64,000 nucleotides of DNA from Plantibacter sp. VKM Ac-2880 (GTDB lineage: Bacteria; Actinomycetota; Actinomycetes; Actinomycetales; Microbacteriaceae). Location: the NCBI RefSeq assembly GCF_015351235.1, contig NZ_JADKSJ010000001.1, forward strand, positions 372,001 to 436,000, read 5' to 3'. Numbering within the stretch: the stretch's first letter is position 1; each line of letters begins with the position of its first letter. Both the position numbers and the translations under genes were made by a program. This document shows, in pieces, positions 1 to 7,058 of this stretch. Below the pieces are notes generated by a model, which saw only the letters and a program-made list of their open reading frames with translations, was not told the origin of the DNA and ran no database searches.

Positions 1-57
1 CTTCGGAGGGTCGGCGCGGTAGGCGGTGACGCCCTTGGTCAGCGTGATGGTGGTCAT
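1..57 (-). CDS. Possible 5' end of an unidentified leftward gene (partial)
   Basis: An open reading frame on the minus strand begins at an ATG here and runs off the left edge with 19 visible codons (starting MTTITLTKGVTAY). It lies in the same direction as the glycosidase cluster to its right, so it could be its next member. No good ribosome binding site precedes this ATG: the nearest purine-rich stretch (GGAGG) is too far upstream. The frame stays open further upstream, so a GTG start or a spurious frame is possible. Function cannot be assigned. Confidence 0.3.
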   Translation of the reverse strand, partial: MTTITLTKGVTAYRADPPK

Positions 58-120
58 GTCGCCAGTGTTCCAGCCGACCCTCCGCGACACCTGGGGGTTG
101 CGCTGGGTGGACAGTGGGCG

Positions 121-194
121 CCCTTCGACAAGCTCAGGGACCGGGCCCTTCGACAAGCTCAGGGACCGGGCCCTTCGACAAGCTCAGGGACCGA
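121..194. repeat. Three tandem copies of the CTTCGACAAGCTCAGG repeat
   Basis: Three head-to-tail 25-bp units start at 121, 146 and 171. Each contains CTTCGACAAGCTCAGG followed by GACC. They lie just downstream of the GH20 stop codon on the minus strand. The same element recurs at many intergenic positions in this window, often as inverted pairs, so it is a dispersed extragenic repeat and not part of a gene. Confidence 0.9.
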
Positions 195-203
195 GGTGCT
201 GGC

Positions 204-1850
204 TCAGGGGTCGGCGCGCTCGGCGCGGATGTCCTTCGTGAGTTCCTCGACGAGGGCGGCACGCTGCTCGCGCGTGGAAGGACGGCCCTCGGCGTCGGGA
301 CGTTCCTGCCACGGCAGCGGACCCGACGCCCGCCGGTACTCGACCCCGAGCGCGTCGAGCCGGGCCAGGTGCTGCCCGAGACGTTCCTCGAACCCCGCGA
401 GGTCGCGTTCCCGACCGACCCACGCCACCTCCGCGAGCGCGCACAGTCGCGGGTACGCGTGGTAGTCGATCACCCGCGCCGAGTCCATGTGCTCGGTCCA
501 GATGTTCGCCTGCACGCCGATGACGTGCGCGCCCTCCGCCTCCGTGAGCTCAGCGGGCACGGGCTCGAAGGTGTAGACCTCGGCGACGGTGAGCGGCGGG
601 CCGACCGGGATGGGCTCGCGCGGGTCGTCGGACTCCCGGTAGTCGAGGTACACGCGGTCGTCCGGGCAGGCGATGACGTCGTAGCCCTGGCGCGCGGCCA
701 CGACCGCACCGAACTCACCGCGCCACGAGGCGACGGTCGCGTCCTTCGGCAGCCCGCCGCCCTCGAGGATCTCGTCCCAACCGTAGAGCCGCCGGCCGGC
801 CGCGGACAGGTGCGTCTCGAGCTGGCGGATGAACCAGGCCTGCAGCTCTTCCACGGAGGCGAGCCCGCGCTCGGCCATGAGGGCCTGCGTGCTCGGGCTC
901 GCCGCCCAGCGGGTCTTCTTCGCCTCGTCGCCGCCGACACCGATGAAGGTGGAGGGGAACAGCTCCATCACCTCGTCGAACACCGTGCGGAAGAAGTCGA
1001 CGGTCGCCTCGCCCATGTCGAGGATCGCCTCGTTGATGCCCCAGCGCGTCCACACCGACGGCTCGTCGGGGTCCTGGGCGACGTCGGGGACCGCGAGTTC
1101 CGGATAGGCGGCGATGATGGCTCGCGCGTGGCCGGGCAGATCGACCTCGGGGACGACGGTGATCGAGCGGGCTGCGGCGTAGGCGACGATCTCGCGGAGG
1201 TCGTCCTTCGTGTAGAAGCCGCCGTGGGGCCGGCCATCGCCCGGTGCGTGCCGTGCGGCGCCGTGCTGGCTCTCCGTTCGCCAACCGCCCACCTCGGTGA
1301 GCTTCGGGAAGGCGTCGATCTGGATACGCCACCCCTGGTCGTCGGTCAGGTGGAAGTGGAGGACGTTCAGCTTGTGTCGCGCGGCGAGGTCGATGAAGCG
1401 GAGGACGTCGGCCTTCGGGAGGAAGTGCCGGGCGACGTCGAGCATGACGCCGCGCCAGCCGAAGCGGGGTGCGTCCTCGATCGTCGTGGCCGGCACGGTC
1501 CAGTCGACGCCCTGCACGAGCGCCCGGCGGTTGACGGCGGGCGGCAGGAGCTGGGTGAGGGTCACCGCTCCGGAGAAGGCCCCCGACGCGTCGGATGCGA
1601 CGATCCGCACACCCGCCTCGCTCACCGTCAGACGGTAGCCGCCGGCGGCCAGGCCGTCCTCGTGGATGAACGCGATGCTGTCGGTCCGCAGGTCGATGCG
1701 GGCGTCGAGGTCGTAGCCCGTCGATGCCTGCAGGACCTCGCGCAACCAGCGGCTCGCCGCCGTGAAGCGGCGGTCCCCGCCGAGGCCGGTCGTGTCGCGG
1801 AGCGTGAACGCGCCGTCGTGCTGGTGGACGGTCGTCGGCAGGGGAAGCAT
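204..1850 (-). CDS. Beta-N-acetylhexosaminidase, GH20 family
   Basis: Predicted 548-residue family 20 glycosidase that removes terminal beta-linked N-acetylglucosamine or N-acetylgalactosamine by substrate-assisted catalysis. The N-terminal 120 residues look like the GH20b-type domain. The catalytic TIM barrel follows (GVMLDVARHF, HLTDDQGWRI, VVPEVDLPGHA). The hallmark GVGGDEAKK lies near residue 303; its Asp-Glu pair is the polarising residue and acid/base of the family. There is no signal peptide, so the enzyme should act in the cytoplasm on imported sugars, like the other glycosidases of this leftward cluster. The ATG start is preceded by a GGAG-containing leader. It is the last clear gene of the cluster before a repeat array. 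Substrate preference (GlcNAc versus GalNAc, glycan versus chitin-derived) cannot be read from the sequence. Confidence 0.9.
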   Translation of the reverse strand: MLPLPTTVHQHDGAFTLRDTTGLGGDRRFTAASRWLREVLQASTGYDLDARIDLRTDSIAFIHEDGLAAGGYRLTVSEAGVRIVASDASGAFSGAVTLTQLLPPAVNRRALVQGVDWTVPATTIEDAPRFGWRGVMLDVARHFLPKADVLRFIDLAARHKLNVLHFHLTDDQGWRIQIDAFPKLTEVGGWRTESQHGAARHAPGDGRPHGGFYTKDDLREIVAYAAARSITVVPEVDLPGHARAIIAAYPELAVPDVAQDPDEPSVWTRWGINEAILDMGEATVDFFRTVFDEVMELFPSTFIGVGGDEAKKTRWAASPSTQALMAERGLASVEELQAWFIRQLETHLSAAGRRLYGWDEILEGGGLPKDATVASWRGEFGAVVAARQGYDVIACPDDRVYLDYRESDDPREPIPVGPPLTVAEVYTFEPVPAELTEAEGAHVIGVQANIWTEHMDSARVIDYHAYPRLCALAEVAWVGRERDLAGFEERLGQHLARLDALGVEYRRASGPLPWQERPDAEGRPSTREQRAALVEELTKDIRAERADP

Positions 1851-1875
1851 CGGTGGTCTCCTCGGGTGGACGTGC

Positions 1876-2226
1876 TCAGGCGCGGGTGTCGACGAGCGTG
1901 GTGAGGCGGTCGGCGATCAGCGTATCCGAGACGACCGTGAGCGGCGTCTGACCCGCTTCGACGGCGAGGTCGGCGATGCTGCGGCCGACGAGCTCCTGCA
2001 GATCGGGGTGCGAGACCTGGGCGATCCGCACGGCCGACCAGTCGACGCGCTCGGCGACGGGCGGCTCGGCGAAGGAGCGCTCGAGCTCGGCGACGACGGC
2101 GTCGTCGCGCAGGCGGTCGAGGACCGCGTCGCCCCCGCCGCCGGTCACCCAGCTCGGCAGCAGCGCCGTGAGCGCCGTGCCGCGGAGGACGCTGCGCAGC
2201 AGGATGGTGCCGGTTCCGTCGTCCAT
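1876..2226 (-). CDS. Orphan 116-aa fragment related to N-acyl-D-amino-acid deacylase
   Basis: This short reading frame has a good ribosome binding site (CTGGAGTG) before its ATG. It resembles only the middle-to-late part of D-aminoacylase-type amidohydrolases: TALLPSWV, a run like LDRLRDDAVVAEL, then WSAVRIAQVSHP and GRSIADLA. Intact enzymes are about 480-550 residues. They need the N-terminal His-x-His and other metal ligands of the amidohydrolase barrel, and these are absent here, as is the normal C-terminus. It sits between the DUF5060-type glycosidase and GH20 in the same direction. It is most likely a decayed remnant, possibly still translated. A small stand-alone protein with another role cannot be excluded. 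Confidence 0.55.
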   Translation of the reverse strand: MDDGTGTILLRSVLRGTALTALLPSWVTGGGGDAVLDRLRDDAVVAELERSFAEPPVAERVDWSAVRIAQVSHPDLQELVGRSIADLAVEAGQTPLTVVSDTLIADRLTTLVDTRA

Positions 2227-2324
2227 GGGTCGCACTCCAGTCGTCGAGCGGTTGCGCATAATGCAACGCAGGTTGCGCGAATGCCCGACAACTGTAAGTG
2301 GTCCGAACAAACCTGTCAACGGGG

Positions 2325-2349
2325 GCACTTCGACAGGCTCAGTGACCGG
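2325..2349. repeat. Single copy of the dispersed intergenic repeat (variant)
   Basis: CTTCGACAGGCTCAGTGACC is a variant of the repeat seen at 121-194. It lies between the amidohydrolase fragment and the end of the DUF5060-type glycosidase gene. Confidence 0.8.
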
Positions 2350-2375
2350 AGGAGGAGCGGGTCACCGACCGGGGG

Positions 2376-4118
2376 TCACTCCACGCGACGGAGACGCACC
2401 GCCATGAACTGCCGGCCGGGGAGGTCGACACGGACGGTCCCGGAGAACGTGCCGGGCAGCGTCTCCACGGTCATGTTCCAGGTGTCGAGCACGTCGACGT
2501 GGAACTCGCCCTCCGGGAGGAACACGTTCCGGAACCGCGGACGGTTGAACCCGAAGTACCCGATCACGTAACGTCCGGCGACCCCGCCCCACGGCACATC
2601 CCAGTCGCCCGGGAGCGGGTCGAGCACCCCCGTCGGGGACTCCGCCGAGATGCGCTCGAGGAACGCGATGCGGTCCGGGCTCGATCCGATGAGCGGTCCG
2701 CCCTTCGACCAGAACAGCTCCTCGCGCTCGTTGAGGTACGTCTCGCCGTGACCGACGTACCCGCCGCGGATCGCGCCCTCCCAGAACCGTCGCACCATCT
2801 CCTCGCCGGTGATGTTGCCCCACCCCTGGTCGATGTCGCCCTCGTACGCGCACTCGTCGATGACGATCGGCTTGCCCCACTGCTGCCGCCAGAGGTCGGT
2901 GTTCTCGGCGGTGCGGTACACGTCCACCCGCTGTACGCTGCAGTGCGTGATCCACGGCTTCGTATAGTCGTAGAAGCCCTGGCAGTTGTGGATCGAGTTG
3001 AGGTGCCCGTGCGGGTCCTCGTCGCCGACGACCGCGGCCAAGCGCTCCCAGTCGTCGGTCGTCTTCGCCCACAGGAGGTCGTACTCGTTCGCCATGGACC
3101 ACCACACGTTGGCGAAGGCGGCGAGCCGGCGGACCGCGTAGCGGAGGTACCGCTCGTCGACGGCCGGGCCGAGGTCGGCGAAGCCCCACCGGTCGTAGGC
3201 GTGGAAGAGGATGAGGTCCGCCTCGATGCCCAATGCCCCGAGCTGGGCGATGCGGTGCTCCAGGTTGGCCCAGTACGCCGGGTCGAACCGCTCGACGTCG
3301 AAGCCCTCGGCCAGGGAACCGACGAAGGGGAACGACGTGGGTTCGTTCGCGTTGTAGAGGTACGACTTCGGGAACACGCACATGCGGATCTTCGTGAACG
3401 GCGCATCGGCCAGGGTGGCGAGCGTCGCCTCCTGGAGTTCCTCCGTCTGGTGCGTCCAGGCGTACGCGGTCGTCCCGAGCGGCCGGTGCCGGGTGCCGTC
3501 GGCGTGCGCGAAGTGGAACCCGTCCACCCGGACCGGGCCGTGGTGCCCCGGCTCGGCGGCACCGACCGTCACCGTCCCGGTGATCCCGTCGAGCGATCGC
3601 GCGGTCGAGGTCGTCGTGAACGTCCACTCGCCCGGCTCCTCGGCGAGCAGTCGCAGGAGGTAGCGGCCGTCGCCGTCGTAGAAGCCGCCGACGGTGAGTT
3701 CACGTGAGCCGTCCGTCAACGTCGCACCGAGCTCGACGTCGACGAACGGGTTGCCGTGCGACGGGCCGTCCAGCCGGACCTCGACCACACCGTACTGCGG
3801 GACGGTGCCCGGCACCGTCACGACCGCCGAGCCGCGCTCGACCTCCTCGCTCTCGTACTCGGTGTCCGGCTCGATCGCCTGACCGTAGGGTGCGCGTGCG
3901 TCCGGGCCGTCGTCGACCTCGGCCAACGCCGCCCACAGGCGTTCCTTCGCCTCGTCGTCGGCGAGCTCGGGGACGATCGCCGAGAGCTGGCCGAGACGGA
4001 TGCTCGTGAACTGCTTCGCCATCGGCGATGCCGCGATCCCGGGCAGGAACACCTCCAGGACGGCACGGCCGGCCGGGCTGGTGAGGACGTCTCCGAAAGC
4101 TGAGCTGCGGTCGAACAT
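2376..4118 (-). CDS. Glycoside hydrolase-like protein, DUF5060 / clan GH-A TIM barrel / DUF5605
   Basis: Predicted 580-residue cytoplasmic glycosidase of unknown substrate. Residues 1-70 form a helical module (SAFGDVLTSPAGRAVLE...) also found at the C-terminus of the neighbouring GH78 protein. Residues about 105-185 are a DUF5060-type beta-sandwich (NPFVDVELGATL ... EPGEWTFTTT). Then comes a GH5-like TIM barrel with candidate acid/base Glu in SMANEYD (about residue 345) and nucleophile Glu in VIDECAYEG (about 422). A C-terminal beta domain ends in RQFMAVRLRRVE. I chose the ATG at 4118 because GGAG lies 8 bases upstream; a GTG 57 bases earlier has no such site. It follows the GH78 gene by 111 bases in the same direction. 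Relatives are annotated only as DUF4038/DUF5605 proteins, so the exact activity is open. Confidence 0.75.
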   Translation of the reverse strand: MFDRSSAFGDVLTSPAGRAVLEVFLPGIAASPMAKQFTSIRLGQLSAIVPELADDEAKERLWAALAEVDDGPDARAPYGQAIEPDTEYESEEVERGSAVVTVPGTVPQYGVVEVRLDGPSHGNPFVDVELGATLTDGSRELTVGGFYDGDGRYLLRLLAEEPGEWTFTTTSTARSLDGITGTVTVGAAEPGHHGPVRVDGFHFAHADGTRHRPLGTTAYAWTHQTEELQEATLATLADAPFTKIRMCVFPKSYLYNANEPTSFPFVGSLAEGFDVERFDPAYWANLEHRIAQLGALGIEADLILFHAYDRWGFADLGPAVDERYLRYAVRRLAAFANVWWSMANEYDLLWAKTTDDWERLAAVVGDEDPHGHLNSIHNCQGFYDYTKPWITHCSVQRVDVYRTAENTDLWRQQWGKPIVIDECAYEGDIDQGWGNITGEEMVRRFWEGAIRGGYVGHGETYLNEREELFWSKGGPLIGSSPDRIAFLERISAESPTGVLDPLPGDWDVPWGGVAGRYVIGYFGFNRPRFRNVFLPEGEFHVDVLDTWNMTVETLPGTFSGTVRVDLPGRQFMAVRLRRVE

Positions 4119-4229
4119 GGATCTCCAGTGATCAGCCGACCAGGTCGGCGGTGGGTGAACGGTGGTGCTGGTCACGGTGCTGGTGGGACAGGTGGTGCGA
4201 GTGTTGCACGTGAAACAGCCGGGTGGCGT

Positions 4230-7058
4230 TTATCGCGCAACCTCCGCGGCGGACACGGCGGCCAGGTCGGCCGCGACGTCGTCGAGCATGGTCGGCGGCG
4301 TGAACATGAGGAGCTGCCGGACGGTCCGACCGCGGCTCCACTGCGTCCCACGCCGGATCTCCTCGGCCTTGGCCTGATCGTGCCGGGCCACCGCCGTCAG
4401 GAGGGCGTCGTAGGCGGCCGGCCGGTCGATGATCTCCGAAAGCGGTGACTCGAGGCCGAGCTCGACGGTGTCGTCGACCGCGACCGTCTCGACCACCGGC
4501 ACGGTCCACTCGTGCCGACCCGAGCCCACCGTCTCGCCCGGTGCGCCGGGCAGCTCGACCGTCGCCGTCGTGTTCGGCGGGACCTCCGCCGTGACCACGA
4601 GCGACGAGCCCTCGCGGCGCCAGGCGACGGACGCCGGTCCGTACGGGGTGAGGTGCCGGGCCTCGGCGTGGTCGAGCCCGTCGATCGGCTGTGGGGCGAT
4701 GCGCAGCTCCCGGTAGCCGGGAGCTGCGGGAGCGAGCCCCGCGACCGTGCGGTGCAGCCAGTCGGCGACGGCACCAAGGGCGTAGTGGTTGAAGGAGGTC
4801 ATCTCGCCGGGGTTCACCGAGCCGTCCTCCAGCAGGCTGTCCCAGCGTTCCCAGATCGTGGTCGCGCCCTTCGTGACGGGCGACAACCACGACGGGTTCT
4901 CGGTCTGCAGCATGAGGCGGCCGGCGGCGCGGAGGTGACCGCCGTCGGTGAGGGCGTCGGTGATGAGCGGCGTCCCGACGAACCCGGTGCCGATGCGGTA
5001 GCCGTCGGCGCGCACGAGGTCCGCGAGCCGGTCGGCGAGCCGCTGCCGCACCTCGGGGTCGTCCACGAGGTCGAACCGGAGGGCGAGGGCGTACGCGGTC
5101 GGTGCGTCCGACATCATGCGGCCGGCCGGCGTCACGTACTCGGCGCCGAACGCGGCTCGGCTCCGGTCGGCCAGGGCGCCGTAGTGCTCGGCGTCCGCCG
5201 TTTCGCCGAGGAGGGCGGCGGTGTCGGACAGGATCCGCAACGACCTGGCGTGGTACGCGCTCGCGACGATGTCGGAGTCGACCCGGGCCTTCGCGGGCTG
5301 GTCCGGCGGTGCGCTCGGGTCGAGCCAGTCGCCGAGTTGGAAGGTGTTCGACCAGAGTCCGTCGGTGCTGACGCGGAGGACGGCCTCGACCCACGACCGC
5401 ATGGACGCGTACTGCTCGCGGAGCACGCAGAGGTCGCCGTAGCGCTCGTGGAGCACCCACGGCACGACGGTCGCGGCGTCACCCCACGCGGCGGTCGGAC
5501 CGCCACCGGCGAACCCGGAGAGCGCGGCCGGGACGACCATCGGGACGACGCCGTCCTGGTGACCCTGCTCGAGCGCGAGGTCGCGCAGCCAGGAGTCGAG
5601 GAAGGCGGAGCTGTCGTAGAGGAAGCTCGCGGTGGGCGCGAACACCTGCAGGTCGCCGGTCCAGCCCAGGCGCTCGTCGCGCTGCGGGCAGTCGGTGGGG
5701 ATGCTGAGGAAGTTGCCGCGCATGCCCCAGACGACGTTCTCGTGCAGGCGGTCGAGCAGCTCGTGCGACGACGAGAACCAGCCCGTGCGCGTGAGGTCGC
5801 TGTGGAGGACGACCGCGGTGACCGCCGACGGGTCGAGGTCGCCCGGCCAGCCGTCGATCTGTGCGTATCGGAAGCCGTGGAAGGTGAAGCGCGGCTCGAT
5901 GGTCTGCTCGCCGTCGCCCGAGAGGGTGAGGTGGTCGGTTGCCGCGGCGTTGCGGAGTGGTCGGAGGGCGAGCTCGCCCGCGTCGAGCACTTCGGCGTGC
6001 CGGAGGGTGAGGACCGTCCCGCGCGGACCGGAGACCGTGATGCGGAGTCGGCCGACGAGGTTCTGCCCGAAGTCGAGGATCGTCGCACCGGACGGCGCCG
6101 TGAGCACCTCGGCCACCGCCCGTTCCTCGATACGGCGGACGGGCGCGGCGATGCGGGCCTCCGGCACGGGGCGTGCTGCGTCGTCGACCAGGGCCGCGGG
6201 CCACCCGGACGCGTCGAAGTCCGTGGTGGCCCAGCCGGGTTCGGCGAGCGTGGTGTCGATCGCCTCACCGGCGTAGATCCCGCTGTCGACGAGGTCGGCG
6301 CCGTCTGCGGCCGACCAACTGTCGTCGGTGACGATGGTCGCGGAGGTGCCGTCGGTGTAGTCGAGTTGCAGCTGGGCGGCGACGAGCGGCTGCTCCCCGT
6401 AGATGCGCTTCGCGAACTGGAAGAACCCGTACCGTTCCGTGTACCAGGCGCCCGCGACGGTCGCTGCGACGACGTTCTCGCCCGGCTCGATGAGCGCGGT
6501 GACGTCGACCGTCTCGTGCACGAGCCGGTCACCGTAGGCGGTCCAGCCGGGGGAGAGGACGTCGGCCGAGACGAGGGTGCCGTTCAGCTGTGGCTCGGCC
6601 GCGCCGAGGGCCGTCCAGAAGAGCCGGGCACGACGGACGGGTCGGTCGACGGTGAACGACCGGCGGACCCGCATGGGCTGCGCGGGCCGTTCCGGCGCGG
6701 CCAGCCCGATGAAGCCGGCGGCCCAGGCGCCGTCCTCGAGGAACGCGGCCTCGACGGTGAGCGGCGTGCTCCACGGGGTCTCCTCACCGCTCGTCGAACC
6801 CGCCCGGACCTGGAGAGTGCGGGTCGTATGCGCTGCCAGCGGCTCGAACGGCCACGCGACGAGGACCGACTCGCGGCCCTCCACCCGGGCCGTCGCGCCG
6901 GTGTCGTCGCGCAGCTCGGCCCAGGCCTGCACCCAGTCGGTGCCCGGCGTCTCGACCGTCCAGCTCAGTCGCGGGGTCGGCGTCGCGACCGCCGGGCTGT
7001 CGTCGCGGGCCTCCGCCCGCAGCCGCCCGATCCGCGCGCCGGTCGCCGCGGCCGTCAT
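4230..7058 (-). CDS. Alpha-L-rhamnosidase, GH78 family
   Basis: Predicted 942-residue enzyme that releases terminal alpha-L-rhamnose. Order of parts: N-terminal fibronectin-like region (residues 1-110), the rhamnosidase N domain (GWTAYGDRLVHETVDVT), a concanavalin-like domain (ILDFGQNLVGR), the (alpha/alpha)6 catalytic barrel with the family hallmark TDCPQRDERLGWTGD near residue 460 (general acid region), SFNHYALGAVADWLHR, and the C-terminal beta domain. A tail of about 80 residues (SPLSEIIDRPAAYDALL...) resembles the N-terminal module of the next gene product. There is no signal peptide. The start ATG overlaps the GH3 stop codon by 4 bases, indicating translational coupling. With GH3 next door, rhamnosyl-glucosides are attractive substrates. 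Confidence 0.93.
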   Translation of the reverse strand: MTAAATGARIGRLRAEARDDSPAVATPTPRLSWTVETPGTDWVQAWAELRDDTGATARVEGRESVLVAWPFEPLAAHTTRTLQVRAGSTSGEETPWSTPLTVEAAFLEDGAWAAGFIGLAAPERPAQPMRVRRSFTVDRPVRRARLFWTALGAAEPQLNGTLVSADVLSPGWTAYGDRLVHETVDVTALIEPGENVVAATVAGAWYTERYGFFQFAKRIYGEQPLVAAQLQLDYTDGTSATIVTDDSWSAADGADLVDSGIYAGEAIDTTLAEPGWATTDFDASGWPAALVDDAARPVPEARIAAPVRRIEERAVAEVLTAPSGATILDFGQNLVGRLRITVSGPRGTVLTLRHAEVLDAGELALRPLRNAAATDHLTLSGDGEQTIEPRFTFHGFRYAQIDGWPGDLDPSAVTAVVLHSDLTRTGWFSSSHELLDRLHENVVWGMRGNFLSIPTDCPQRDERLGWTGDLQVFAPTASFLYDSSAFLDSWLRDLALEQGHQDGVVPMVVPAALSGFAGGGPTAAWGDAATVVPWVLHERYGDLCVLREQYASMRSWVEAVLRVSTDGLWSNTFQLGDWLDPSAPPDQPAKARVDSDIVASAYHARSLRILSDTAALLGETADAEHYGALADRSRAAFGAEYVTPAGRMMSDAPTAYALALRFDLVDDPEVRQRLADRLADLVRADGYRIGTGFVGTPLITDALTDGGHLRAAGRLMLQTENPSWLSPVTKGATTIWERWDSLLEDGSVNPGEMTSFNHYALGAVADWLHRTVAGLAPAAPGYRELRIAPQPIDGLDHAEARHLTPYGPASVAWRREGSSLVVTAEVPPNTTATVELPGAPGETVGSGRHEWTVPVVETVAVDDTVELGLESPLSEIIDRPAAYDALLTAVARHDQAKAEEIRRGTQWSRGRTVRQLLMFTPPTMLDDVAADLAAVSAAEVAR

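Noticed and set aside
114-1904. Long plus-strand open frame (596 codons) opposite the GH20 gene
   Set aside because: Its product is Arg/Gly/Val-rich low-complexity sequence with no domain, while the minus strand encodes a clear GH20 enzyme. Long antisense frames are expected at this GC content.
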